From contig CAYMJV010000071.1 of the NCBI GenBank assembly GCA_964390545.1, positions 1 through 15,944 of the forward strand: 15,944 bases of DNA, written 5' to 3'. Both the position numbers and the translations under genes were made by a program. The notes below the pieces were generated by a model. That model saw only the letters and a list, made by a program, of their open reading frames with translations, had not been told where the DNA came from and made no database searches. Positions 6,921 to 13,741 of the stretch are shown piece by piece (position 1 is the first letter of the stretch; every line of letters starts with the position of its first letter). This DNA is from CAYMJV01 sp964390545. Its GTDB lineage: Bacteria > Desulfobacterota > BSN033 > UBA1163.

Positions 6921-7643
6921 CTACAATTGGACTTCCACAAAGAGAAGTTCCGAATCCCCCTCGGCTTCTACAGCAATCTCCAATTCTCCGGTGATCTTGG
7001 CTGCACCCAGGGCTGAAACCAAATGCTTATTCACACGGATGGGCCCTCCCTCAACGACATAGAGATAACCCCCCTGGTTCGCTTTGATTTCATGTTTCAC
7101 CCGGTGACCGGCCTGGAGGAAAGAAGAATAAACCTTCGCATCCGAGAAGATCTTGAGGCCATCTAAATCCTCATTCGATACCAGGAGCAGGAAGCGATTG
7201 GTCCGGTCCTTTTGATCCACAGCCATCTGCTCCACCGAAGGCTTGAGCTCTTTCTTTGAAGGGAAGAACCACATCTGGATAAACCGCATCGTCTCATCCT
7301 TCCGGTTATTGATCTCTGAATGCCACATCCCGCTTCCCACCGTGGTATGCTGGACCCATCCCTTCTTGAGGACCCCACCTTGCCCGTGTTCGTCTGCGTG
7401 GCGAAACTCTCCCTCGGCACAATAGGTCACCACCTCAATATCGTGATGGGGATGGAGAGGCCAAACTGCTCCCGGAGATAAGGTGTCATCATTGAAAACA
7501 CGGAGGGTCCCAAAATGCATGAATTGCGGATCATGGTACTGATCGAAGGAGAAATGCCAGCGTCCCAGGAAGGTGCCATTCTCGATGCTCCCATGGTTCC
7601 GGTAAATGGTCTCCGATTTCCTAACAAAAATTTTTTCTTCCAT
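6921..7643 (-). CDS. Pirin family protein
   Basis: About 240 residues from the chosen ATG. The N-terminal cupin contains the pirin metal site: H64 and H66 in LHPHHDIE, then H108 and E110 in GMWHSEIN, matching the three His and one Glu iron ligands of human pirin. VTYCAEGEFRHAD and GGVLKKGWVQHTTVGSGMWHSE are characteristic. Some pirins have quercetin dioxygenase activity and others regulate proteins; the role here is not predictable. AAGGAG at 7656-7651 stands seven bases before the ATG at 7643 and four before an adjacent ATG at 7646, so one of these is the start. A longer frame opening at 7706 would overlap the htrA-like gene and lacks such support. It follows htrA by about 50 bases and precedes the rhodanese by about 70. 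Confidence 0.9.
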   Translation of the reverse strand: MEEKIFVRKSETIYRNHGSIENGTFLGRWHFSFDQYHDPQFMHFGTLRVFNDDTLSPGAVWPLHPHHDIEVVTYCAEGEFRHADEHGQGGVLKKGWVQHTTVGSGMWHSEINNRKDETMRFIQMWFFPSKKELKPSVEQMAVDQKDRTNRFLLLVSNEDLDGLKIFSDAKVYSSFLQAGHRVKHEIKANQGGYLYVVEGGPIRVNKHLVSALGAAKITGELEIAVEAEGDSELLFVEVQL

Positions 7644-7695
7644 CATTGAACTCCTTATCTTTCTGTCAAAGGGGTCACCATGAATAGGTCGATCC

Positions 7696-8751
7696 TTAAT
7701 CGGCACCTCTGGTCCTGGATTCTTCTGGAACGATATCGATCTCCAGTTTTTCTGACCGTCGAAGGACTGTTAGTTTCGCATGAACCCCAACCTTCTCCTC
7801 CGTCAACATCTTGTGCAGGTCATCAATCCCGACAACAGGCTGGTCATCGAAACCGATGATGATATCTCCCTCCAACAAGCCCGCTCTCTGGGCCGGGCTG
7901 TTCTTTTCTACTGAAACGACCAAGACTCCGCTCTCCACCGGGAGGTGAAAGAATCTCACAAATCGACGATGAAGGGGAACATTCTGCCCTCCGAGACCGA
8001 TATAGCTACGTCTAATTTTGCCCTCTTTGATGAGCCGTGCAGCAATATACTTGGCTGTATTGATGGCAATTGCAAAACAGATTCCCTGGGCGGGAAGGAT
8101 CACCGCCGTATTCACTCCAATGACTTCCCCCATAGAGTTGACAAGAGGCCCACCCGAGTTTCCGGGATTGAGGGCTGCATCCGTCTGGATGACATTATCA
8201 ATCAAACGGCCTGACATGGACCGGAGGGACCGTCCAAGGGCGCTGACGACCCCGGACGTTACGGTGCATTGAAACCCGTAGGGGTTGCCAATGGCGATCA
8301 CCAGTTGACCGACCCGTATTTTCTGAGAATCGCCTAGAGGCGCAGCCACAAATTTTGATCCGTCCACCCTGACGACGGCCAAGTCTGTATCCGGGTCATC
8401 GCCTACAAGGTCTCCCTGAAAACGGCGGCCGTCTGAGAGAGCCACGTCAATCTTGTTCGCCTGGTGGACCACATGGCTGTTGGTAAGAATGAATCCATCC
8501 GGAGTGAAGATAAAACCGGAGCCGCTGCCACGCATCTCGTCTGGAAGTTGGAAATGGGTCGTCCGTCTCCCCTCTGGTTTTTTTTGGACTTCGATATTGA
8601 CGACCGATGGGCTAACTCTCTCCGCTGCGCTGATGACGGCCTTGGAATAGGCATCGAGCAGATCATCATCAAAAACAGGAGCACCCCCGATGTTTCGCAT
8701 GGTGCTTTCCTGGGGCCCACTATTTGATAAAATCCGAAGAACCCGCTTCAT
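7696..8751 (-). CDS. HtrA/DegP-like S1C serine protease with one PDZ domain
   Basis: 351 residues. The trypsin-like domain (about 40-240) has the triad H93 (LTNSHVV), D123 (DTDLAVV) and S199 (NPGNSGGPL). A PDZ domain (about 272-335) follows, with SGVLVVSVEKNSPAQRAGL and GDIIIGFDDQPV. HtrA proteins degrade or hold misfolded proteins, usually in the periplasm. Here the N-terminus (MKRVLRILSNSGPQEST) has no hydrophobic signal or anchor, so the protein may be cytosolic or exported by an unrecognised route. The ATG at 8751 has AAAGGAG with a nine-base spacer. It is the first gene of the minus-strand run with pirin and the rhodanese, and it diverges from queF. Confidence 0.93.
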   Translation of the reverse strand: MKRVLRILSNSGPQESTMRNIGGAPVFDDDLLDAYSKAVISAAERVSPSVVNIEVQKKPEGRRTTHFQLPDEMRGSGSGFIFTPDGFILTNSHVVHQANKIDVALSDGRRFQGDLVGDDPDTDLAVVRVDGSKFVAAPLGDSQKIRVGQLVIAIGNPYGFQCTVTSGVVSALGRSLRSMSGRLIDNVIQTDAALNPGNSGGPLVNSMGEVIGVNTAVILPAQGICFAIAINTAKYIAARLIKEGKIRRSYIGLGGQNVPLHRRFVRFFHLPVESGVLVVSVEKNSPAQRAGLLEGDIIIGFDDQPVVGIDDLHKMLTEEKVGVHAKLTVLRRSEKLEIDIVPEESRTRGAD

Positions 8752-8775
8752 TTCTTAAGTCTCCTTTAATTTATA

Positions 8776-8876
8776 GCGAAAATGCGGTTGCCGGACAAGA
8801 ATGTCCGGCCTATTGCGTCTTTGAAATCGCTACATTCGTCCTCGCCCATAAGGGTGGGGCATTCCGCAGCATTTTC
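8776..8876. repeat. Imperfect palindromic element in the htrA-queF divergent gap
   Basis: The ends are imperfect inverted repeats: GCGAAAATGCGG at 8776-8787 and CCGCAGCATTTTC at 8864-8876. Inside is a perfect eight-pair hairpin, GCCGGACA (8790-8797) and TGTCCGGC (8802-8809) around AGAA, and a weaker GCCC/GGGC pairing near 8843-8860. The roughly 100-base length and nested symmetry suggest a REP- or MITE-like dispersed element without coding capacity. Confidence 0.55.
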
Positions 8877-8960
8877 ATAATCGTGCCATTCTTCGAAAAG
8901 TCCTAAACGCTTACTTTATAATGTAACCATCAAAATGCGACTTTTCAAACTGATTTTCCA

Positions 8961-8989
8961 TTGATTATTCATATACTTTGCATTATGAT
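8961..8989 (+). promoter_or_regulatory. Sigma-70-type promoter for queF
   Basis: TTGATT (8961-8966), a 17-base spacer and TATGAT (8984-8989) form a good promoter. Transcription would start near 8996, leaving a leader of only about a dozen bases before the ATG at 9009, too short for a preQ1 riboswitch; I see no such aptamer. Confidence 0.65.
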
Positions 8990-9008
8990 TTTTGAGAAAG
9001 GAGATTTT

Positions 9009-9401
9009 ATGGTTGAATCTACTGAGGACCATGCCCGGGCAGGTATCAACGCCCCCCTTCCGAAGATCGAATGCTTCAGAAATCAATTTAAAAACTACGA
9101 GATCACGATCTCTATTCCTGAGTTCACCTCTGTCTGCCCCCGGACCGGGCTGCCTGATTTTGGAGCCATTACCATCCGTTATGTCCCTGACCAATGGTGT
9201 GTCGAACTAAAGGCGTTAAAGATGTACATTCTCGCCTACCGAAACCTGGGGATTTTTTACGAAAATGCGGTCAATCGAATCCTCAGAGATTTTGTCAAGG
9301 CCTCCAAACCGATCAAAACAATGGTCACAGGTGAGTTCAATGTCCGGGGAGGAATGAAGAGCGTGATCGAAGCCTCCTACCCTCCGAAGAAGTCCAAATG
9401 A
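9009..9401 (+). CDS. queF: NADPH-dependent 7-cyano-7-deazaguanine reductase QueF
   Basis: 130 residues, the length of the short, single-domain QueF type. The protein reduces the nitrile preQ0 to preQ1 in queuosine tRNA-modification biosynthesis. PEFTSVCPRTGLPDFG contains the catalytic C43 that forms the thioimide with substrate and D50 as the acid; CVELKALKMY with E66 resembles the substrate-binding E-x-K-x-x-K/Y segment, followed by YRNLGIFYENAVNRI and TGEFNVRGGMKS. An in-frame ATG upstream at 8961 lies on the -35 element and has no RBS, while the ATG at 9009 has AAAGGAG with a five-base spacer. No other queuosine gene is adjacent; it stands alone, divergent from htrA. Confidence 0.95.
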   Translation: MVESTEDHARAGINAPLPKIECFRNQFKNYEITISIPEFTSVCPRTGLPDFGAITIRYVPDQWCVELKALKMYILAYRNLGIFYENAVNRILRDFVKASKPIKTMVTGEFNVRGGMKSVIEASYPPKKSK

Positions 9402-9622
9402 ATTTACTTACCTCCCTCCCCTTGATGCTTGCCTGCAGGTAGGCAGTGGGAAGGGTGGGGCCGGATGAGCAATTTAAGTGTGAAAGTCAGGATCTGATCT
9501 TAGAGGCACTGCCAAGTCTCTTGGTGACTCCTTCCTGCACTCTTCAAGGTAAGAATCCAGATTGTTATGTCAGATTTCAATGATAATCGTTAAAAAGATA
9601 ATTTTCACAAGGTTTTTTTTGA
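9402..9622. other. Non-coding region upstream of the riboswitch promoter
   Basis: No credible reading frame. A small hairpin, TGCCT (9430-9434) with AGGCA (9441-9445), sits in a G-rich tract after queF. At about 9579-9595 the sequence AATGATAATCGTTA resembles a Fur box: TGATAAT matches one half of the 7-1-7 pattern exactly and the other half partly. It lies 28 bases upstream of the -35 of the promoter at 9623, so any regulatory role is speculative. Confidence 0.3.
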
Positions 9623-9651
9623 TTGACAAATTCAACATTTTCTGATATGTA
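9623..9651 (+). promoter_or_regulatory. Promoter of the riboswitch-led transcript
   Basis: A consensus -35 TTGACA (9623-9628), a 17-base spacer and TATGTA (9646-9651) as -10, in an A/T-rich stretch. Transcription would begin near 9658, just ahead of the aptamer at about 9666. Confidence 0.65.
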
Positions 9652-9665
9652 AAATAATAATTAAA

Positions 9666-9754
9666 CTGCTTCACCCGATAAAGCTAAACCCTTCGTGAGG
9701 AGGGAGCGGAAAGTGGCGGGTCTATTGATTACAAGATAGCCGAGCTACCGAAGG
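9666..9754 (+). promoter_or_regulatory. GEMM-I class cyclic-dinucleotide riboswitch aptamer
   Basis: The conserved core is recognisable in order: AAAGCTAAACC (9680-9690); a P2 hairpin CCCTTC (9689-9694) and GGAGGG (9699-9704) capped by a GTGA GNRA tetraloop (9695-9698); AGCGGAAAG; GGGTCTA; then ATAGCCGAGCTACCG on the 3' side. This is the GEMM-I fold that binds c-di-GMP or, in some Geobacter relatives, 3',3'-cGAMP. The base before the GC of GCTAAA is A where c-di-GMP sensors usually have G, which hints at the cGAMP subclass, but the alignment is by eye. A promoter lies directly upstream and an intrinsic terminator shares the aptamer's 3' side. Confidence 0.8.
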
Positions 9755-9787
9755 ATGAACCTTCGGTGGTTCCGGCCTTTTTATTTT
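9739..9787 (+). terminator. Intrinsic terminator of the riboswitch expression platform
   Basis: The 5' arm at 9739-9754 pairs with 9760-9776 around the loop ATGAA, giving about 16 pairs with one bulged C, followed by the U-tract CTTTTTATTTT (9777-9787). The 5' arm is the same sequence that forms the 3' side of the aptamer (GCCGAGCTACCGAAG), so folding of the ligand-bound aptamer should prevent termination: an ON switch by architecture (inference). Confidence 0.85.
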
Positions 9788-9969
9788 AATCGGAGGGACA
9801 TTCTTAATATAGTCGTTATGATTAACCTCCGCTCAATCCTATATTCCGTTTGCTTCATCAATGATTCTGGAAATCAAGATCGTTTTTCTGAGACGGGTTA
9901 CATTCCTTCAGAGGAGTTTTGGTGAAATGTATAATGAAACAGGTTTTTAAGAAAGAGGGAGGCTGTGAC

Positions 9970-10233
9970 ATGAAAACAAGAAAAGAATTTTTGGAAGCTG
10001 TGATGAAGATGGCCAACTTAAAAGATTTGAAACAAGCCGATGAGGCAGCCCGCGCAGTGATTTCCCTTACCAAGTTAATCATTGGGGAGGAGCTGTCCCA
10101 AAAAATTGCAGATGTCTCGCCTTCGGATCTTCGTGAAGGATGGGAATCTATCAGAGTCGCGCAAATGGATGACTATGAACGGGATGAACTCCTTTTCGAA
10201 ACTGGGGAGGTTTCTGAAGAAGTAGCTGGATAG
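9970..10233 (+). CDS. Small DUF2267-like protein downstream of the GEMM riboswitch
   Basis: 87 residues, soluble, helical and acidic towards the C-terminus. KEFLEAVMKMANLKDLKQADEA, RAVISLTKLIIGEEL and IADVSPSDLREGWESI follow the pattern of DUF2267 proteins (a repeated helix pair with an AVL-like segment and an LP-like motif before a W), but this is a short, divergent version and the assignment is moderate. The function of the family is unknown. The ATG at 9970 has GAGGGAGG with a seven-base spacer; earlier in-frame TTG (9919) and GTG (9922) codons behind GAGGAG would add 16-17 residues and are less likely. The gene begins about 180 bases after the riboswitch terminator and is its first downstream gene, so it is probably switched on by a cyclic dinucleotide. 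Confidence 0.7.
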   Translation: MKTRKEFLEAVMKMANLKDLKQADEAARAVISLTKLIIGEELSQKIADVSPSDLREGWESIRVAQMDDYERDELLFETGEVSEEVAG

Positions 10234-10345
10234 GTGAACAAGTGTGGGCTGGGGAAAAGCCAATGAAGGCATGAAGTCCTATTTTTCTCTTCCAAGGGAG
10301 AGATAGAATACGGAGAATTCGTTTGCAAAGGGACAATCTTGCAAG

Positions 10346-10648
10346 ATGAAGAGTAGGTTCAAAAAGTTAAATGTTATTTTAATCTTAGCAATTTCTTTTT
10401 TTATCCCGTTGTTCTCAACTTATCTCGAATACTACAATTTATCAGGAACCGTCATCCTTTTTGACGATATGAGTTTCGAGGACACCTATGATGAAGATTT
10501 GTCAATCTTCCAGAACGATTTTAACGCCCCTGTGCCAATTGCCTTATCCAGAATATTATTTCAGAGCGATAACCTCATTGAGCAGTACTGCCTCTTTTAC
10601 TCCCCAATAACCTCTTATTCTCAAAACAAATCGATTCTTCGCTGTTAA
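10346..10648 (+). CDS. Small putative exported protein, function unknown
   Basis: 100 residues. Residues 1-8 are basic (MKSRFKKL) and 9-25 are hydrophobic (VILILAISFFIPLFS), forming a signal peptide or membrane anchor. The rest is acidic near DDMSFEDTYDEDL and rich in Ser, Leu and Phe further on, with two Cys (82 and the C-terminal residue). I recognise no characterised family. A weak AAGGGA lies about 13 bases before the ATG, so translation may be low or the start uncertain. It is 112 bases downstream of the DUF2267-like gene with no terminator between them; a modest hairpin (about 10292-10309, TCTCTTC with GGAGAGA) lies in the gap. It may belong to the riboswitch-controlled transcript. Confidence 0.5.
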   Translation: MKSRFKKLNVILILAISFFIPLFSTYLEYYNLSGTVILFDDMSFEDTYDEDLSIFQNDFNAPVPIALSRILFQSDNLIEQYCLFYSPITSYSQNKSILRC

Positions 10649-10856
10649 GAAGACATCCAATCACTCCTCATTTCTTCATCAACCTTTCTTTCCTTAATCC
10701 TCATGGCTGCAATTTTAAATAGTGAAACAGACCCCATGATCAGGGCTAAGGATCAGGACTGAAGATGAAAGACCATCTTTGAATGCAGGCAGACAGTCAC
10801 GGAGCAGAGGACTATTCAGCCCTTTGTAAAGAAATTATGCAGAGGGGGTAAGCGAG

Positions 10857-10985
10857 ATGAAAAAAATAATGGTTCTTTTGTTCTTGCTACTGTTGGAGGG
10901 GTGTGTACCCTTTAGAGACACTCACCCTGAACTTAACCGTGAATTTGATGTGCTAACAATGAAACCTGGAGAATACCCTTACTGA
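10857..10985 (+). CDS. Very small putative lipoprotein, possibly truncated by TGA
   Basis: 42 residues up to the TGA at 10983-10985. MKKIMVLLFLLLLEGC is a lipoprotein-like signal, with L-E-G-C standing in for the lipobox (E at -2 is unusual). GAGGGGG with an eight-base spacer gives a strong RBS. After the TGA the same frame stays open for 16 more codons (through QVWIQFYGR) to a TAG at 11034-11036, which reads like protein, so a TGG-to-TGA change or stop-codon recoding is possible. A six-pair hairpin follows the TGA at 11001-11019. A strong terminator ends the unit at 11075. No family recognised. Confidence 0.5.
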   Translation: MKKIMVLLFLLLLEGCVPFRDTHPELNREFDVLTMKPGEYPY

Positions 10986-11074
10986 CGTCAATATAACGAG
11001 GAATCCCAGGTGTGGATTCAATTCTATGGGAGGTAGGGGATAGAGCTAGAAAAATCCAAAATCTATCTCAACAG

Positions 11075-11105
11075 GGGCGAGCAAAAATAGCTCGCCCTTT
11101 TTATT
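11075..11105 (+). terminator. Strong intrinsic terminator
   Basis: GGGCGAGC (11075-11082) and GCTCGCCC (11090-11097) form a perfect eight-pair stem around AAAAATA, followed by TTTTTATT. It closes the transcription unit that begins at the GEMM riboswitch promoter or at the small lipoprotein gene. Confidence 0.9.
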
Positions 11106-11107
11106 AG

Positions 11108-11454
11108 GAACGCCTCAATCAGTAATCGTTAACTCTGAAAGGCGGCTCACAGTGAAGATTCGCAGGTGGAAACTGCAATCGAGACTCATTTTCACACTAT
11201 CTCGCAAACCAACCCTCCGACTATCCCCGGTCTGATCCTTCGACTGCGCTCAGGACAAGCGCCCGAGGTTTGCCTTTCGACAAACTCAAGGCCCCGAGTG
11301 CAGCCAAGGGGCTCAGGGTTGATACTGAGCGACGCTTTTGACCCCGTCCTAGAGGCCGGGGTTTGGCGCAGCCGAAGTATCAAATACTGGTTAGGACAAT
11401 TTAGGTTTCTGTCTTTTTTAGCAACTTTCCCCAGATTCTCTCCAGATTCTCTTG
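11108..11454. repeat. Non-coding region with dispersed repeat sequence
   Basis: No credible gene. TCCTTCGACTGCGCTCAGGA (from 11235) is a repeat motif seen between genes of many bacteria; related pieces recur as CTCAGGGTTGATACTGAGCG near 11312-11332. A hairpin ACCCCG (11341-11346) with CGGGGT (11357-11362) is extended inside by CCT/AGG. Short open frames here have repeat-derived composition and are not coding. Confidence 0.55.
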
Positions 11455-12531
11455 CTATTTCTCATATCCCCAATGAATATCCCTGTATGTTTTCCCTTTC
11501 TTGAGCTGACCCTCCGCATATCGATCTGCCACCCTCGCGGGGGCAAGCTTTTTCTCCCTCGATTCTTTAAGAATATTTCTGATGAGAGGATATAAATCGC
11601 TGATGGCCTCCCTAGGATCTCTTTTATTCTTAACGTCATAGGTCTTCTGACGATACCACCATTGAGTGAGGGCTCCTGAATTGATGACATAGTCGGGGGC
11701 ATAGAGGATTCCTCTTTGAAACAGCGCGATCCCATCCTCCTCTGTTGCTAGAACATTGTTGGCACTTCCTGCGATGATCCGGCATCTAAATTTCGGAATG
11801 GTTTCAGAGCAAACGATCCCTCCGATGGCGCAGGGAGAAAACACATCCCCGTTCACCCCATAGATCTCCTCCGGCTTCACCACAGTGACTGGAAATGCTT
11901 TCGCGGTTTTTTCAATCGCCTTTGGGTGGATATCGCTAATCGTCACCTTCGCCCCATTTTCGATGGCATATTTAACCACCCAATAGCCCACTTCTCCCAC
12001 ACCCTGAACGCAGATGGATCGATCTTTCAAGGAATCGTTGCCATAGGCTTCTGCCAAACAGGCTTTGATTCCTTGGTAAACCCCATAGGCCGTGGCTTCC
12101 GATAGATCTCCAACTCCAGCGGGTGTCTCATCGGCTACCCATCGAGTCTCCGTTCTCATAAAGTCAATATCTTCTGTGGAGACACCCAGATCTCTGCCCG
12201 TATACCTTCTCCCCTGCAGATGTTCAATATATCGGCCCAAAGTCTTGAGGGCCAAGGTTCGATCCATCCCTTCCATCTCCATGATGACCGTCTTACCGCC
12301 ACCGCAATCCAGACCTGCCGCAGCGCTTTTGTAAGTCATACCTCTCGAAAGTTTCAAGGCATCACGGATGGCCTCTTCTTCGTTAGGGTACTTCATGAAT
12401 CGAGTCCCACCCACGGCGGGCCCCCTCGTCGTATCATGAATCACGTCGATAGCAAACAGCTTCGCCTTCTGATTCTGAATGATGGATATCTGCTCGTAGT
12501 CATGTCTTTTTATCGTGTCAAAGTATTCCAT
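11455..12531 (-). CDS. Leucine/valine-type amino-acid dehydrogenase (Glu/Leu/Phe/Val family)
   Basis: 358 residues, the usual length of leucine dehydrogenase. It catalyses NAD-dependent reversible oxidative deamination of branched-chain or related amino acids to 2-oxo acids. GPAVGGTRF, DALKLSRGMTYKSAAAGLDCGGGKTVI hold K68 and K80, the same positions as the substrate-binding and catalytic lysines of Bacillus leucine dehydrogenase; D114 (TGRDLGVS) matches its catalytic Asp. The Rossmann motif is VQGVGEVG with G176, G178 and G181, followed by SDIHP, where the acidic residue after the second strand fits NAD preference. Phenylalanine or valine could also be the substrate. The ATG at 12531 has GGGAGAG upstream. 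The histidine phosphatase gene lies upstream on the same strand but is separated by 222 bases that include a repeat element. Confidence 0.93.
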   Translation of the reverse strand: MEYFDTIKRHDYEQISIIQNQKAKLFAIDVIHDTTRGPAVGGTRFMKYPNEEEAIRDALKLSRGMTYKSAAAGLDCGGGKTVIMEMEGMDRTLALKTLGRYIEHLQGRRYTGRDLGVSTEDIDFMRTETRWVADETPAGVGDLSEATAYGVYQGIKACLAEAYGNDSLKDRSICVQGVGEVGYWVVKYAIENGAKVTISDIHPKAIEKTAKAFPVTVVKPEEIYGVNGDVFSPCAIGGIVCSETIPKFRCRIIAGSANNVLATEEDGIALFQRGILYAPDYVINSGALTQWWYRQKTYDVKNKRDPREAISDLYPLIRNILKESREKKLAPARVADRYAEGQLKKGKTYRDIHWGYEK

Positions 12532-12604
12532 CTGTCAGCTCTCCCGTCTAATTGTTCCAATCCAGTTACTAAAGAGACCATAATTGAACAGGCATATTGT
12601 TTAA

Positions 12605-12714
12605 AAATCTCCCCCCTGCCTTCGCCGAAGCGGCTTCGCGCAGGCAGGTAACCCCTCTTTTCCAAATCCCGCTAAAGGCGGGACCTTTTGTAAAGGGAGG
12701 CAAGGAGGGATTTA
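12605..12714. repeat. Composite palindromic repeat
   Basis: Nested hairpins between the dehydrogenase and phosphatase genes: CCTGCC (12615-12620) with GGCAGG (12643-12648) enclosing CTTCGCCGAAGCGGCTTCG-type pairing, then CCCGC (12668-12672) with GCGGG (12678-12682), and flanking pyrimidine/purine tracts ending GGAGGGATTT. The flanks resemble the element at 5171-5242. Confidence 0.6.
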
Positions 12715-12753
12715 GTCTCCGGTGTCTACACAATTACAGGCTGATTAATATTA

Positions 12754-13392
12754 TCAAAAGTCAACCTTCGCCCATTCCTCCTTCAGACGCTTAAGATGGC
12801 AGGTCTCGTTCAAAAGGGAGAGGATGTACTTTCCATTCCTGTACTGGATTAGATTGATCGCGGTGGTATCCTGGCCAATTTGCCAAAAATGGGAGTTGTC
12901 TAACCCGAGAACCCCGCAGATGAGCACTTTGTTGACAACCCGATGAGAGACGAGGACAAGGGTCTTGCCGGAGTTGGATCGGATCACCTCTTCAACAGCG
13001 GCCATGGCCCTCACACGAACTTCATCCAGGCTCTCTCCTTCAGGTAGTCTGGCCCGATGGGGCTCGTCTCTCCATTGGCGGTAGGTCTCAGGATCCATTG
13101 TTTTAACCTCATCATGGGGATGACCTTCCCAGTTTCCAAAACTCATATCGATGATCCCCTCAAGAGGTTGGACCTTCAGAGAATGGAGATCGGCTATCTT
13201 TTCGGCCGTCTGCCAGGCCCGCGCCAGAGGGCTTGAATAGATCGCGTGAATCTCCATTCCCTTAAAATATTCTCCTGCCAGTTCTGCCTGTTTGAACCCG
13301 GTCTGATCGAGGGGGACATCCGTCCTCCCTCGAAAGATCTCCTCCCTATTCCATGCGGTTTGTCCGTGGCGAATGAGATAAATAGAAGTCAT
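12754..13392 (-). CDS. Histidine phosphatase family protein (phosphoglycerate mutase-like)
   Basis: 212 residues. YLIRHGQTAWN carries the RHG signature with R8 and H9 (the residue phosphorylated during catalysis); R58 in SSPLARAWQTA and H150 in LVSHRVV complete the phosphate pocket, and IDMSFGNWEG is the expected acidic loop. This branch includes cofactor-dependent phosphoglycerate mutases, alpha-ribazole phosphatase (CobC) and broad phosphatases; sequence alone does not decide. No cobalamin or glycolytic gene is adjacent. The ATG at 13392 has GAAGGA with a nine-base spacer. A hexamer repeat lies just upstream (13408-13456). Confidence 0.9.
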   Translation of the reverse strand: MTSIYLIRHGQTAWNREEIFRGRTDVPLDQTGFKQAELAGEYFKGMEIHAIYSSPLARAWQTAEKIADLHSLKVQPLEGIIDMSFGNWEGHPHDEVKTMDPETYRQWRDEPHRARLPEGESLDEVRVRAMAAVEEVIRSNSGKTLVLVSHRVVNKVLICGVLGLDNSHFWQIGQDTTAINLIQYRNGKYILSLLNETCHLKRLKEEWAKVDF

Positions 13393-13407
13393 AGTATAAA
13401 GTCCTTC

Positions 13408-13456
13408 AGGCTAAGGTCGAGGTTAAGGGTTAAGGTTAAGATCAAATCTGAGGCTG
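13408..13456. repeat. Degenerate 6-bp tandem repeat (unit AGGTTA)
   Basis: About eight hexamers related to AGGTTA run through 13408-13456, with one extra G in the fourth unit. The array lies 15 bases upstream of the histidine phosphatase start, in what should be its 5' untranslated or promoter region. Confidence 0.6.
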
Positions 13457-13663
13457 AAGTTATACCTGCACTATCCATACCATTTTTGTGTGCATAAAGG
13501 CAACTTCGTTGATCTATTCTTCCCCTTTGCGACTGAAAGGTCCCCGTCCATGGGAAACGTGTCAAACCATAAATCCAGAACTGAACTACCCTCGTCTTGA
13601 AGGCGAGGGGTTCCGAAAACATGTCGACTTCAACTCGACTTCGCTCCTAATTCTCTCTCCGTG

Positions 13664-13741
13664 GTCATTCCTGCGAAGGCAGGAATCCAGAAGAGAATCT
13701 GAGAAAAGAACCCACTGGATACCCGCTTTCGCGGGTATGAC
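13664..13741. repeat. 78-bp palindromic element with GTCAT/ATGAC ends
   Basis: The left half, GTCATTCCTGCGAAGG to CCAG (13664-13690), holds the hairpin TTCCTGC/GCAGGAA. The right half, from CTGGATACCCGC to TATGAC (13715-13741), holds TACCCGC/GCGGGTA. The ends GTCAT and ATGAC and the inner CCAG and CTGG are inverted repeats. This matches the widely dispersed intergenic element of the GTCATTCCCGCGAAAGCGGGAATCCAG type. Confidence 0.8.

Noticed and set aside
7644..7706. Longer N-terminus for the pirin gene from the ATG at 7706
   Set aside because: It overlaps the htrA-like gene, has no good RBS, and adds residues not typical of pirins, whereas AAGGAG directly precedes the ATG pair at 7646/7643.
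8961..9008. Upstream ATG for queF
   Set aside because: This segment carries the promoter hexamers of the gene and no RBS; the ATG at 9009 has AAAGGAG.
8752..9008. preQ1 riboswitch before queF
   Set aside because: The likely transcription start leaves only about 12 bases of leader, and no preQ1 aptamer consensus is visible upstream.
11166..11504. Open frame of 112 codons on the plus strand
   Set aside because: It runs through dispersed repeat DNA and into the antisense of the dehydrogenase 3' end, without RBS or family features.
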